Shown here: one piece after another, positions 7,986 through 17,013 of the stretch | Layout of the letters: the number at the start of each line of letters is the position of its first letter | Numbering within the stretch: the first letter of the stretch is position 1 | NCBI RefSeq assembly: GCF_014207375.1 | Contig: NZ_JACHEE010000001.1 | Location: forward strand, 186,001-250,000 | DNA length: 64,000 bases | Source: Arthrobacter sp. AZCC_0090 | Lineage (GTDB): Bacteria > Actinomycetota > Actinomycetes > Actinomycetales > Micrococcaceae | Reading direction: 5' to 3' | Position numbers and translations under genes: made by a program | Notes under the pieces: generated by a model | Told to the model about the DNA's origin: nothing | Databases searched by the model: none | What the model saw: only the letters and a program-made list of their open reading frames with translations

Positions 7986-8372
7986 ATGGACGGGCAACAA
8001 TGGATCTGGATCGTTGTGGCGATCGTGGTTATCGCACTGGTGGTCGCCGTCGTGGTTTTTGGTCGCCGCGCAAAGAACGCGGTTGACCGCAAGCGTGCCG
8101 CGGAACTCCGCGAACGAGCCCGCACCGACGCCCTCGGAGCACACGAGCGCAGCGCCGAGGCGGCCCGCGCAGAGGCCGACGCTGCCCGGGCGGAGAACGA
8201 GGCGGAACGGCTGCACAAGGAGGCCATGGAGAAGCAAAAGGCTTCCGAGCGAGCCAACGAAGTCTCGCAAGACAGGCTCCGGCGCGCGGAAGCCCTGGAC
8301 CCTGATGCCGGCAATCCATCGGATAGGCGTGATACGTCCTCCGATAGGCGCGACGACGAAAGCGACGAATAA
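7986..8372 (+). CDS. Single-pass membrane protein with charged coiled coil
   Basis: A 128-aa protein. An N-terminal helix (WIWIVVAIVVIALVVAVVVFG, residues 6-26) anchors it, with a long Ala/Arg/Glu-rich heptad-like region (about residues 30-105) predicted to form a cytosolic coiled coil, and a short acidic tail with two DRRD repeats. The ATG at 7986 is preferred over one at 7941 because GAGGAAGG precedes it by 6 bases. I recognise no named domain. It resembles small stress-associated actinobacterial membrane proteins; function unknown. Confidence 0.75.
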   Translation: MDGQQWIWIVVAIVVIALVVAVVVFGRRAKNAVDRKRAAELRERARTDALGAHERSAEAARAEADAARAENEAERLHKEAMEKQKASERANEVSQDRLRRAEALDPDAGNPSDRRDTSSDRRDDESDE

Positions 8373-8421
8373 GGCCTGATCAGCCGATGGGCCGCGGCCT
8401 GATCGACGCTTTAGGCAGCGG

Positions 8422-9312
8422 TCACGCGCCCCCGGCCGTAGGTGTGGTTTGAGGTTGTTCGGCCAGTTCCTGGGTGGCGGCCCAACTCGCGAGTAGGCGC
8501 AGTGCGTCTGCAGAGGGCGAGCCAGGTTCTGCCGGATAGATGAACAGCGAGAGGCCGGTGTCCGCTGAGAGCTCCATCGCTTCGAACAGCAGACGGAGTT
8601 CACCCACCACGGGGTGGTGGAAATGCTTGAATCCGGTGTAGTGGCGGCGCACGTTGTGTGCGGCCCATCGGATCCGGAATTCGTCGCTGCGGGTGGAGAG
8701 CTCTCCAACGAGGTCGCTCAGCCCGCGGTCGAATGGGTCCCGGCCTGCCTCGGTCCGAAGGATGGCCACCATGTTGTTGGCTGCAAGTTCCCAGTCCGGG
8801 AAGAACCGCCGCGCTCGCTCTTCATCAAGGAAGATGAAGCGAGCGTAGTTGGCCGGCCGGGCAGGATTGACGTACATCTCTGAGTGCAAGGCATGGCCGA
8901 GTCTGTTGGCGGCGAGGATGTCCATGCGCGCGTTGCGAACAAATGCCGGCGCGTCGGTGATGGCGTCGAGGGCAAACTGAACGCTCGGCCGGACGTGTTG
9001 TGGTGACGTTCGCCGCTGTCGCTTGCTTGTTCCGGCGGTGCGGGCCAGATCGAACAAGTGCGCACGCTCGGCCTCGTCAAGTTGCAGAGCCCGGGCCAGT
9101 GCTTCCAGCACGCTTTCGGACACTCCGGCAAGGTTTCCGCGTTCGAGCCGCGTGTAATACTCAACGCTTACCCCGGCTAGGTTCGCGACTTCGCCGCGGC
9201 GAAGTCCGGGCACTCGCCGATTGCCGCCCGATGCCGGTACCCCCGCCTGATCGGGCGTGAGCTTCGCGCGCCGGGAGGCGAGAAAATCGCGAACGTCATT
9301 CCGGTTGTCCAT
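8422..9312 (-). CDS. XRE/MmyB-type helix-turn-helix transcriptional regulator
   Basis: A 296-aa DNA-binding protein. The N-terminal XRE domain (residues 1-85) begins MDNRNDVRDFLASRRAKL and includes the recognition region LRRGEVANLAGVSVEYYTRLERG. Residues from about 100 form the MmyB ligand-binding PAS-like domain (ILAANRLGHALH, WAAHNVRRHYTGFKHFHHPVVGEL). Such regulators commonly control adjacent oxidoreductases; no such partner is adjacent here. The ATG at 9312 gives the family N-terminus. No ribosome binding site is evident, so the message may be leaderless. A short repeat-rich sequence just upstream (9320-9336) has arms ACGAT/ATCGT and could be an autoregulatory operator. Confidence 0.92.
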   Translation of the reverse strand: MDNRNDVRDFLASRRAKLTPDQAGVPASGGNRRVPGLRRGEVANLAGVSVEYYTRLERGNLAGVSESVLEALARALQLDEAERAHLFDLARTAGTSKRQRRTSPQHVRPSVQFALDAITDAPAFVRNARMDILAANRLGHALHSEMYVNPARPANYARFIFLDEERARRFFPDWELAANNMVAILRTEAGRDPFDRGLSDLVGELSTRSDEFRIRWAAHNVRRHYTGFKHFHHPVVGELRLLFEAMELSADTGLSLFIYPAEPGSPSADALRLLASWAATQELAEQPQTTPTAGGA

Positions 9313-9388
9313 GCGATCAACGATAGTTACGATCGTCCGCGTTGAGGGAGTTCCTGCCAGTATCTCTATCGGCAAAGGCTTCCGAAGT

Positions 9389-9541
9389 CTAGAAAATGTG
9401 GAAGTCGCCGGCGTCGGCGTTCGCGGACGGGTACACCACGGGCTCCCGCCCCAATTCAAGCAGGATGTCGTTGATGCTCATCTGCCCGTCCAGTTGCACG
9501 GCCGGGACGAAGGCGGTTTCGGATTCGACTTCAGCGGTCAT
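9389..9541 (-). CDS. Hypothetical 50-aa protein
   Basis: A short ORF reading from an ATG at 9541 to a TAG at 9389. It encodes an acidic protein with VPAVQLDGQMSINDILLEL in the middle and ending DAGDFHIF. The predicted amphipathic helix (MSINDILLELG) and the well-formed composition argue for a real gene, but there is no clear ribosome binding site. It lies between the XRE regulator and the amidotransferase on the same strand. No family recognised. Confidence 0.45.
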   Translation of the reverse strand: MTAEVESETAFVPAVQLDGQMSINDILLELGREPVVYPSANADAGDFHIF

Positions 9542-9629
9542 GGTTCAATCTTATGTGCGGCGAGGTGCGCGGACGCGCTGAACACGCGGCCTTCAGGGTA
9601 AGACGCCGAGGGGTGCCTTATGTTCGGCA

Positions 9630-10496
9630 TCACGGCTTCTGGGATGCAGCCGCGGAGGGGGAGAGATCGGACAGCGAAAGCGGATGATTCGGCGCCTCGG
9701 GGAAGGGGTAGCTGGTAGTCACCCCCAGGTCCGGACTGACGTGGACCAGTGCGCCGGCATCCAGCGGACTCCACCCCTGGTTGTCATCCATCGGTTCGGT
9801 GGCGATGAGGACGTGCCCCGAAGGGGAGAGATCCTTGCTGTGCGCGCGGATGCGGGTGCTCCGCGCGTCGAGGGGAACTGCCTCGTCGGGGCGGGCCGGC
9901 AATCGTTCCAGAATGTGCAGCTCGTGCGTGTCCGGGTACCTGACCGCCCACAGTTCGGTCGCCGTCGTCAGGATGAAGTTCAGGCTGAACACTGGAAGCT
10001 CGGTGGCGATCCAGCTGATCGCCTGGGTGATGCCTTTCCCGATGTTGCCGTCTGCACGTCGGCTCTCGGCCGTGATTAGCGCGAAGAGGCGCTCACTGTC
10101 GGTCTGACCCTGCACCAGATCCGCAACTCCGAATTCAGCCAACCGATGATCCAGCCGTTCAAGATCGGCGAAGGTGCCGTTGTGGGCGAACAGCCGCCCG
10201 TCCTGCTCGAAGGGGTGCGTGTTGACCATGGTGTGCGCGCCGGTGCTGGCATACCGCACATGGGCCAGGAACGTCGTGCTCTTCAGGACCCGCGCCTCAC
10301 GCGCGAAGGCGTGGTCCTCCCATGCGGCGAGCGGCTGCTTTGCCACGTGGGCACTACCGTCCGCGTCAAAGGTACCGATGCCGGCGCCGTCGGGCTCGCG
10401 CCGGCTCTGGTCAGCGAGACTGTCCGGTGCGTCCAAGAGCCAGAAGGTGGCCCGGACTGGCTGCGAACCGGCATGCAAACCGAACAATCGGCACAT
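9630..10496 (-). CDS. Class II glutamine amidotransferase (YafJ/EgtC-like)
   Basis: A 288-aa Ntn-hydrolase with the catalytic cysteine at position 2 (MCRLFGLHAG), exposed after Met removal. Further family features are EPDGAGIGTF, FLAHVRYASTG, the NTHPF block and FAHNGTFADLE, which form the glutamine pocket, and TDSERLFALI. Free-standing members hydrolyse gamma-glutamyl amides; in the ergothioneine pathway the relative EgtC removes a gamma-glutamyl group, but no egt genes are present here. The ATG at 10496 follows AAGGAG with a 5-base spacer. It starts 26 bases after gadB ends on the same strand, so the two are probably one operon, linking glutamine or gamma-glutamyl hydrolysis to glutamate decarboxylation (inference). 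Confidence 0.88.
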   Translation of the reverse strand: MCRLFGLHAGSQPVRATFWLLDAPDSLADQSRREPDGAGIGTFDADGSAHVAKQPLAAWEDHAFAREARVLKSTTFLAHVRYASTGAHTMVNTHPFEQDGRLFAHNGTFADLERLDHRLAEFGVADLVQGQTDSERLFALITAESRRADGNIGKGITQAISWIATELPVFSLNFILTTATELWAVRYPDTHELHILERLPARPDEAVPLDARSTRIRAHSKDLSPSGHVLIATEPMDDNQGWSPLDAGALVHVSPDLGVTTSYPFPEAPNHPLSLSDLSPSAAASQKP

Positions 10497-10522
10497 GGGC
10501 GCTCCTTGCATAAAGCTGCTGG

Positions 10523-11923
10523 CTAGTGGTGGAACGCCTGTGTTTGCCCACCGGCGGGCATTGGTGCGGTGAGGCTATCCAAATAGGCAACCTCCTTTTT
10601 GAGATCGGCCAGAAAACTGGATGCGAGGTCGCGCGTGAAGCCATTGCGGACAACGATCCTCTGGACAGTAATCTCGCTCAGTCCCTCGGGCATCGGGTAC
10701 GCGGGGACGAGCCATCCATTCATCCGGAGCCGCTCGGACAAGTGGTGAAGGTTCCAGTTCTCCGTGTAGCCGTCAGCGAGTTGCCAGGCAAAGACCGGGA
10801 TGTCCGATCCGTTGCTCCACAAAGTGAATGACTCCATAGCCCCTATTTCACTGGAGAGATACAGCGCCACGTCCTGGGAGGTTGACTGAACGGATTTGTA
10901 TCCCTCGTATCCGAGGCGGAGGAACAAGTAGTACTGCAAGAGCACCTGAGCGCCGGGGCGCGAGAAGTTCAGGGCGAAACTGGGCATGTTCCCACCCAAG
11001 TAACTGACGTGGAAGATCAGATCCTCGGGGAGCGCCTGCTCATCCCGCCAGATGACCCATCCAAGGCCTGGATAGACCAAGCCGTACTTGTGGCCCGAGG
11101 TGTTGATCGAGGCAACCCTTGGCAAACGGAAGTCCCACATAGTCTCCGGATGTAAGAAAGGGGCAATCATGGCACCGGATGCGCCGTCCACGTGGATCGG
11201 AATATCCAGGCCGCGCCGTACCTGTATTTCGTCCAGCGCCTCGGAGATCTTTTCGACAGGTTCATAAGCCCCTGTGTAGGTGACGCCCATGATGGCCACA
11301 ACGCCAATGGTGTTCTCGTCCACATACTTGTCCAGTTCGTAGCCGTCAAGCACCGGGGGTTCCTTTGACACTGGAACGTACCGGGCTTCCACGTCCCAGT
11401 AGTTGCAGAACTTTTCCCAGCACACCTGCACGGCAGAGCTGAGGACCAGGTTGGGTTTGCCCGTCGAAAGGCCAGCCGCCCGCCGTGTGTGTTGCCAGCG
11501 ACGCTTCAAAGCCAGGCCGCCTAGCATGCACGCCTCCGATGAACCGATCGTTGAAGTCCCAACGGACTTGGCGGGATCGGGCGCGTTCCACAGATCTGCG
11601 AGCATGCGCCAGCAACGGGTCTCGATCAACGCCGTCTGGGGGTATTCGTCCTTGTCGATCATGTTCTTGTCGAATGTCTCGGCGTAGAGCTTGGACGCTT
11701 CCGGTTCCATCCACGTCCCGACGAACGTCGCGAGGTTGAGCCGGCTGTTCCCGTCCAACATGGCTTCGTCGTGGACAACTTGGTAAGCAGTCGAAGGCAA
11801 GGACTCGCCGTCCGGAATCGTGAAGCGCGGGAAGATGCTCGATTCTCCCGGCCGGCTGAACACCGGATTCAGCTCAACTGCAGTCTCGGGTTCATGGGCT
11901 GATGTTCGGTGTGACCTATTGAT
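10523..11923 (-). CDS. gadB: Glutamate decarboxylase, apparent ATC start
   Basis: PLP-dependent enzyme converting glutamate to GABA and CO2 with uptake of a proton, used in acid resistance. The cofactor lysine is in INTSGHKYGLVYPG (Lys279 in this numbering), with HVDGASGAMIAPF preceding it and the substrate region TSTIGSSEACMLGG. Starting at 11923 gives 466 residues, the same length as E. coli GadA/GadB, and an excellent AAAGGAG lies 6 bases upstream. However, the codon there is ATC, not ATG/GTG/TTG. The nearest conventional upstream start in frame is a TTG or GTG about 20 codons earlier with weak support. No glutamate/GABA antiporter gene lies nearby. The amidotransferase follows at 26 bases. 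Confidence 0.93.
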   Translation of the reverse strand: MNRSHRTSAHEPETAVELNPVFSRPGESSIFPRFTIPDGESLPSTAYQVVHDEAMLDGNSRLNLATFVGTWMEPEASKLYAETFDKNMIDKDEYPQTALIETRCWRMLADLWNAPDPAKSVGTSTIGSSEACMLGGLALKRRWQHTRRAAGLSTGKPNLVLSSAVQVCWEKFCNYWDVEARYVPVSKEPPVLDGYELDKYVDENTIGVVAIMGVTYTGAYEPVEKISEALDEIQVRRGLDIPIHVDGASGAMIAPFLHPETMWDFRLPRVASINTSGHKYGLVYPGLGWVIWRDEQALPEDLIFHVSYLGGNMPSFALNFSRPGAQVLLQYYLFLRLGYEGYKSVQSTSQDVALYLSSEIGAMESFTLWSNGSDIPVFAWQLADGYTENWNLHHLSERLRMNGWLVPAYPMPEGLSEITVQRIVVRNGFTRDLASSFLADLKKEVAYLDSLTAPMPAGGQTQAFHH

Positions 11924-12096
11924 GGTTCGCTCCTTTGACTCGCCACGGCGCTCGCCGTGGGCGGTGCCACGGCCTGCCAAGGCCACGCTACCGCGGGTGG
12001 TCGCCGCCCCCAAGCCCCAAGGCATGGTGCCAAAGAGGCTGTAGGGGCATAATCGCAGGGGACGTAGCTCTGTCACCGCGATCGTAGGAGGCAACA

Positions 12097-13695
12097 ATGT
12101 CGATGCAGGACACCCCGGAAGGCGGCCAACCGGTGGGAACGCGAAGCGTCCCGCTGCCTGGATCAGAAAGGGCCCCCGCCCCGGGCGTCAGGGACATTCT
12201 CGGTCCTGTAGACCCATCGCGCCGGATTGAGGCGACGGTCATCCTCCGGCGCCGAGGGGAATTGACCGAAGTTCCGTCCGCCCCTCTTTCGCGGGACGAA
12301 CTGGCCTCGCGGTATGGCGCATCGGCGGCGGATCTCGATCTCGCCGTCCGCACTTTTGCCGACTTGGGTCTCGACGTTGTCGAGTCGGACGCAGCCAGCC
12401 GCAGGATTCGGCTGGCTGGCACGGTGGAGCAGCTGAGCAGTGTTTTCGGAACGTCCCTGGATGAGCTGACGAGCCGCAGCCCGGACGGCACTGCGGTCAC
12501 TCACCGGCACCGGACCGGAGGCCTGCAGGTCCCCGCCGCCCTCGACGGCGTCGTTGTCGCAGTCCTTGGCCTTGACGACCGACCCCAGGCCCGGGCTCAG
12601 TTTCGCGTCATTCCCCTGGCTGCAACGGGCACCAGCTACACCCCGCCCCAGTTGGGAAAGATCTACAACTTCCCTGACGGAACGGACGGGACAGGCCAAA
12701 CCGTGGCCATCCTCGAACTTGGCGGCGGGTTCGGGCAACAAGACCTCGAGACCTATTTCCAGGGACTCGGTATTCCCACACCGACCATTACCGCAGTGGG
12801 AATCGACGGCGGAGCGAACCAGCCGGGGCAGGATCCGACCGGTGCCGATGGGGAAGTCCTACTCGACATCGAAGTTGTGGGTGCCTTGGCCCCGAAAGCC
12901 AATATTGTGGTCTACTTCGCACCCAACACTGACGCTGGATTCCTGGACGCGATCGTCGCGGCGTCCCACGCCAGCCCGGCGCCCGCCGCGATCAGCATCA
13001 GTTGGGGGCAGAACGAGGACGCGTGGACAGCCCAGGCCCGGACGGCGTTCGACCAGGCCATGGCCGACGCCGCGGCGCTCGGGGTGACGGTGACAGCGGC
13101 AGCGGGGGACAACGGCAGTGCCGACGGCGCAACGGACAGCAAGGACCACGCCGATTTCCCGGCGTCGAGCCCGCATGTGCTTGCCTGCGGCGGAACCCGT
13201 CTTCAAGCAAATGCCGCGACGGGTGTCATCAGCGCGGAGACTGTTTGGAACGACGGCCCCAACTCAGCTACCGGCGGAGGGTACAGCGATGTTTTTCCCG
13301 TTCCGTCCTGGCAGTCGGGCGTGACCGGACACGCCAAGCACAAGCCCGCCCCCAAGAAGCCCGGACGAGGCGTGCCCGATGTCAGTGGCGTCGCCGACCC
13401 GCAGACCGGCTACCAAGTTCGCGTCGACGGGAAGGACATGGTGATCGGCGGAACCAGCGCGGTGGCACCACTCTGGGCCGCGCTGGTCGCCCGGCTCGCC
13501 CAGGCCACCAACAGGCGTTTCGGGTTGATTCAGCCGCTTCTCTACCAAAACGGGACCCATCCGGCGTCGGGCTTCCACGACATCACTACCGGCACCAACG
13601 GAAGCTACCATGCGGGGACCGGCTGGGATCCGTGCACCGGTTTGGGCAGCCCGGACGGTAAGGCTCTCCTTGCATTGCTGGAGGCCAAGCCCTGA
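12097..13695 (+). CDS. S53-family (sedolisin/kumamolisin-like) serine-carboxyl peptidase
   Basis: A 532-aa acid-type endopeptidase precursor. Residues 30-170 are the pro-domain (pro-kumamolisin fold). The catalytic domain follows from about residue 180, with Glu253 and Asp257 in GADGEVLLDIEVVGALAP, the oxyanion Asp338 in TAAAGDNGSADG and the nucleophile Ser454 in GGTSAVAPLWAAL. The spacing between them nearly equals that of kumamolisin. The C-terminal calcium site is HDITTGTNG with Asp511 in GTGWDPCTGLGSPDG. No signal peptide is visible, although family members normally act outside the cell. The ATG at 12097 follows AGGAGG at 5 bases. It is divergent from gadB, across a 173-base gap; both genes are connected with acidic conditions (inference). 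Confidence 0.93.
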   Translation: MSMQDTPEGGQPVGTRSVPLPGSERAPAPGVRDILGPVDPSRRIEATVILRRRGELTEVPSAPLSRDELASRYGASAADLDLAVRTFADLGLDVVESDAASRRIRLAGTVEQLSSVFGTSLDELTSRSPDGTAVTHRHRTGGLQVPAALDGVVVAVLGLDDRPQARAQFRVIPLAATGTSYTPPQLGKIYNFPDGTDGTGQTVAILELGGGFGQQDLETYFQGLGIPTPTITAVGIDGGANQPGQDPTGADGEVLLDIEVVGALAPKANIVVYFAPNTDAGFLDAIVAASHASPAPAAISISWGQNEDAWTAQARTAFDQAMADAAALGVTVTAAAGDNGSADGATDSKDHADFPASSPHVLACGGTRLQANAATGVISAETVWNDGPNSATGGGYSDVFPVPSWQSGVTGHAKHKPAPKKPGRGVPDVSGVADPQTGYQVRVDGKDMVIGGTSAVAPLWAALVARLAQATNRRFGLIQPLLYQNGTHPASGFHDITTGTNGSYHAGTGWDPCTGLGSPDGKALLALLEAKP

Positions 13696-13810
13696 GGGGG
13701 ACGCGCCAATGCCCGTCAGCTTACCGCCAAAAAGCCACTGCCCAAGCGGGCGTGGCTCGGTAGACTGGGGGTGTCCTAGGTTAACCGCAGGATTCAAAGG
13801 AGGCTGCACA

Positions 13811-14092
13811 ATGGCTGGGTACTTTGAGCTGGTCGACGCACCCGATGACGGGTACAGGATTGCATTGCGCGACGGCGACGGCGACATTCTCGCGATGTCC
13901 ACGACGTTCGCCACCAAGCAGTTGGCTGTCCGCGGGATATCCACACTCAGGGAGATCGCCGGAACGGCCCTTATCAAAGACCGGAGCCACGGAAAGTGGA
14001 CCCCTTCGCTTGAGCGGCAGGTTCACCGGCTGCATCTCCTCCATCAGCCCGCATGGCGGACGCACGAGTTGAGGAAAGCCACTAGCCGCTGA
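13811..14092 (+). CDS. DUF1508 (YegP-like) domain protein
   Basis: A 93-aa protein with one DUF1508 unit: FELVDAPDDGYRIALRDGDGDILAMS, then the AVRGISTLREIA helix and ALIKDRS. It is small and soluble, of unknown function, and often found in stress-related gene sets. The ATG at 13811 follows AGGAGG with a 7-base spacer. A TAGACT at 13761-13766 could be its -10 element, although no good -35 is visible. The C-terminal 25 residues (HRLHLLHQPAWRTHELRK) extend beyond the usual domain. The following gap, 14093-14366 (274 bases), holds no gene I can support. Confidence 0.82.
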   Translation: MAGYFELVDAPDDGYRIALRDGDGDILAMSTTFATKQLAVRGISTLREIAGTALIKDRSHGKWTPSLERQVHRLHLLHQPAWRTHELRKATSR

Positions 14093-14366
14093 CAGGGTGA
14101 AGGCCCTCATGAGTCAGGGCGGCACCGGCATCTTTCGTCGCGTACGCGACGACATAGGTGACGCCGGACTCGGAGTTGCGCCCAGTGCCGTCCTTGTGGC
14201 GACCCATCGGCAAATATCCGCTTGAGGTCGAGCCTTCCATGCCCCGAAACGGCACGCCCCCGCTTGCTTTGGTGGCCCCCGCCGGAGCGGATACGATGGA
14301 CGATGGCTGGCTGTGGTCCCCGTACGCCACAAGCTATGAAGCCTTATCAATGAATAGGAGACACCC

Positions 14367-16376
14367 GTGTCAGATGCCCAGCAGATCACCCTCATCGTCG
14401 ATGGCGAAGAGACCAAGGTGACGGAGGGGACCACCGGCGCGGAACTCTTCTTTGAGCGCCGCGACGTCGTCGTGGCCCGTGTCGACGGCGAACTCAAGGA
14501 CCTTGACCAGGTGCTGCCTGAAGGCGCTCAGGTTGAAGGGATCACCATCGACTCGCCGGACGGCCTGAACGTCCTGCGCCACTCCACCGCACACGTCATG
14601 GCCCAGGCCGTGCAGCAGTTGCGTCCGGACGCCAAGCTCGGAATCGGCCCCTACATCACTGACGGTTTCTACTTCGACTTCGACGTTACTGAGCCCTTCA
14701 CTCCTGAAGACCTGCGCCAGCTCGAAAAGATGATGCAGAAGATCATCAACCAGAACCAGAAGTTCGTGCGCCGCGTCGTCACCGAAGACGAAGCCCGCGA
14801 GGCCATGAACGGCGAGCCCTACAAACTCGAACTGCTGGGCAAGAAGAACCACGCCGCCGACGCCGGCGAGGGCGTCAACGTTGAGGTGGGCGCCGGAGAC
14901 ATCACCATCTACGACAACGTGGACCGCAAGAGCGGGGACAGCGTCTGGTGCGATCTGTGCCGCGGACCGCACTTGCCCAACACCAAACTGATCTCCAATG
15001 CCTTCGCCCTGACCCGCTCCTCGGCGGCCTATTGGCTGGGCAACCAGAACAACCAGCAGTTGCAGCGAATCTACGGCACCGCCTGGCCCACCAAGGACGC
15101 CTTGAAGGCCTACCAGGAGCGCATTGCCGAGGCAGAGCGCCGCGACCACCGCAAGCTCGGGGCCGAGCTGGACCTGTTCTCCTTCCCGGACGAGCTGGGA
15201 TCGGGCCTGCCGGTGTTCCACCCCAAGGGCGGCATCATCCGCAAGGCCATGGAGGACTACTCCCGCCAGCGCCACGTGGATGCGGGATACGAGTTCGTCT
15301 ACACCCCGCACATCACCAAGGGGCACCTTTACGAGGTCTCCGGACACTTGGACTGGTACAAGGAAGGCATGTTCCCGGCGATGCACATCGACGCGGAGCT
15401 GAACGAGGACGGCACCGTGCGCAAGCCCGGCCAGGACTACTACCTGAAGCCGATGAACTGCCCCATGCACAACCTCATCTTCCGCTCGCGCGGCCGATCC
15501 TACCGGGAACTGCCCCTTCGGCTCTTCGAATTCGGCTCTGTGTATCGCTACGAGAAGTCCGGCGTTGTGCACGGACTGACCCGCGTGCGGGGCATGACAC
15601 AGGACGACGCCCACATCTACTGCACCCGCGAGCAGATGAAGGACGAACTCACCACAACCCTGAACTTTGTCCTCGGCCTGCTCAAGGACTACGGGCTGGA
15701 CGATTTCTACCTTGAACTGTCCACCAAGAACGAAGACAAGTTCGTTGGTGAAGACGCTGCCTGGGAGGAAGCAACCCGCACCCTGGCTGAAGTCGCAGAG
15801 GCTTCAGGGCTCGAGCTGGTTCCGGATCCGGGTGGAGCCGCGTTCTACGGCCCGAAGATCTCCGTGCAAGCCAAGGACGCGCTGGGCCGTACCTGGCAGA
15901 TGTCCACCATCCAGCTGGACTTCAACCTGCCTGAGCGTTTCGAGCTCGAGTTCCAGGCGGCCGACGGCACCCGCCAGCGTCCGGTGATGATCCACCGGGC
16001 CCTGTTCGGCTCGGTGGAGCGCTTCATGGGTGTCCTCACCGAACACTACGCAGGGGCCTTCCCGGCTTGGCTCGCGCCGGTACAGGTTGTCGGCATTCCG
16101 GTGGCGGAGGCATTCAACGACTACATGTTCGACGTCGTGGACCAGCTCAAGGCCGCTGGCATCCGTGCCGAGGTAGACATTTCCTCGGACCGCTTCCCGA
16201 AGAAGATCCGCACCGCGAGCAAGGACAAGATTCCCTTTGTCCTGATTGCCGGTGGAGAGGACGCGGAGGCCGGTGCGGTGTCCTTCCGCTTCCGTGATGG
16301 CAGCCAGGACAACGGGGTGCCCGTTGCCGAGGCCGTCCGTAGGATTGTGGACGCCGTCAAGAACCGCGAGAGCTGA
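14367..16376 (+). CDS. thrS: Threonyl-tRNA synthetase
   Basis: A class II aminoacyl-tRNA synthetase charging tRNA-Thr; 669 aa, full length. It has an N-terminal TGS domain (residues 1-65), an editing domain with [14 protein letters not shown] (about 70-240), and a catalytic core with the zinc ligands Cys in MNCPMHNL, His in [10 protein letters not shown] and His in [13 protein letters not shown]. The anticodon-binding domain is C-terminal ([12 protein letters not shown]). The start is GTG at 14367 with GGAGA 5 bases upstream. It is first in the thrS-HIT-pgsA run seen across Actinobacteria. Confidence 0.98.
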   Translation: MSDAQQITLIVDGEETKVTEGTTGAELFFERRDVVVARVDGELKDLDQVLPEGAQVEGITIDSPDGLNVLRHSTAHVMAQAVQQLRPDAKLGIGPYITDGFYFDFDVTEPFTPEDLRQLEKMMQKIINQNQKFVRRVVTEDEAREAMNGEPYKLELLGKKNHAADAGEGVNVEVGAGDITIYDNVDRKSGDSVWCDLCRGPHLPNTKLISNAFALTRSSAAYWLGNQNNQQLQRIYGTAWPTKDALKAYQERIAEAERRDHRKLGAELDLFSFPDELGSGLPVFHPKGGIIRKAMEDYSRQRHVDAGYEFVYTPHITKGHLYEVSGHLDWYKEGMFPAMHIDAELNEDGTVRKPGQDYYLKPMNCPMHNLIFRSRGRSYRELPLRLFEFGSVYRYEKSGVVHGLTRVRGMTQDDAHIYCTREQMKDELTTTLNFVLGLLKDYGLDDFYLELSTKNEDKFVGEDAAWEEATRTLAEVAEASGLELVPDPGGAAFYGPKISVQAKDALGRTWQMSTIQLDFNLPERFELEFQAADGTRQRPVMIHRALFGSVERFMGVLTEHYAGAFPAWLAPVQVVGIPVAEAFNDYMFDVVDQLKAAGIRAEVDISSDRFPKKIRTASKDKIPFVLIAGGEDAEAGAVSFRFRDGSQDNGVPVAEAVRRIVDAVKNRES

Positions 16377-16422
16377 CGAGCCGGGCAACGCGGGGGCGGG
16401 AATAGTGCAGGAGAACACGGGC

Positions 16423-17013
16423 ATGACAGCTGACTATCCGGGCGATGCCGAAGTGACCGACGACTTCGGCCTAGCAGGTGTTCCTGACGCCTTCCAGCGC
16501 CTGTGGACTCCGCACCGGATGGCCTACATCAAGGGCGGGCCGAACCAGTTCAAGAATCAGGACGATTGCCCGTTCTGCGTGGCTCCAAGCCGCACAGACG
16601 AGGAATCCCTGATCGTGCACCGCGGCAAGACGTGTTACGTGGTGCTCAACCTGTTTCCGTACAACCCCGGCCATCTTCTCGTGTGCCCATACCGGCATGT
16701 ACCGGACTACACGGACATCACCGTGGAGGAAACGGCTGAAATGGCGGAGCTCACGCAGACCGCAATGCGTGTGCTGCGCAAGGTGGCCAACCCGGCCGGC
16801 TTCAACCTGGGCATGAACCAGGGTGTGGCCGGCGGGGCTGGAATCGCCGCTCATCTACACCAGCATGTGGTTCCGCGCTGGGGTGGGGACGGAAACTTCT
16901 TCCCCATCATCGCCCAGACGAAGGCCATCACGCAGACCCTTGACGAGGTTCGCCAGCAGGTAGCCGACGCCTGGCCGGAAGAGTCGGATCTGTCCGGGGA
17001 GACGGATGCTTAA
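16423..17013 (+). CDS. HIT-family hydrolase/phosphorylase (AP4A phosphorylase-like)
   Basis: A 196-aa histidine-triad nucleotide hydrolase. The active site HxHxH is at residues 144-148 (AAHLHQHVVPRW), and a DCPFC pair near residues 48-52 suggests a zinc-stabilised N-terminus. LNLFPYNPGHLLV is typical of the fold. The mycobacterial gene at this position encodes an AP4A phosphorylase, so diadenosine polyphosphates are likely substrates (inference). The ATG at 16423 has AGGAG 9 bases upstream; a GTG at 16405 is an alternative. The stop overlaps the pgsA start by 8 bases. Confidence 0.93.
   Translation: MTADYPGDAEVTDDFGLAGVPDAFQRLWTPHRMAYIKGGPNQFKNQDDCPFCVAPSRTDEESLIVHRGKTCYVVLNLFPYNPGHLLVCPYRHVPDYTDITVEETAEMAELTQTAMRVLRKVANPAGFNLGMNQGVAGGAGIAAHLHQHVVPRWGGDGNFFPIIAQTKAITQTLDEVRQQVADAWPEESDLSGETDA

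Noticed and set aside
14082..14330. Minus-strand 82-codon frame between the DUF1508 gene and thrS
   Set aside because: It overlaps the DUF1508 3' end, has no convincing ribosome binding site and no recognisable domain. The segment near ESGVTYVVAYATKDAG looks protein-like, so it is kept only as a possibility.
14370..15614. 414-codon open frame antisense to thrS
   Set aside because: Another codon-usage shadow over an unambiguous synthetase gene.
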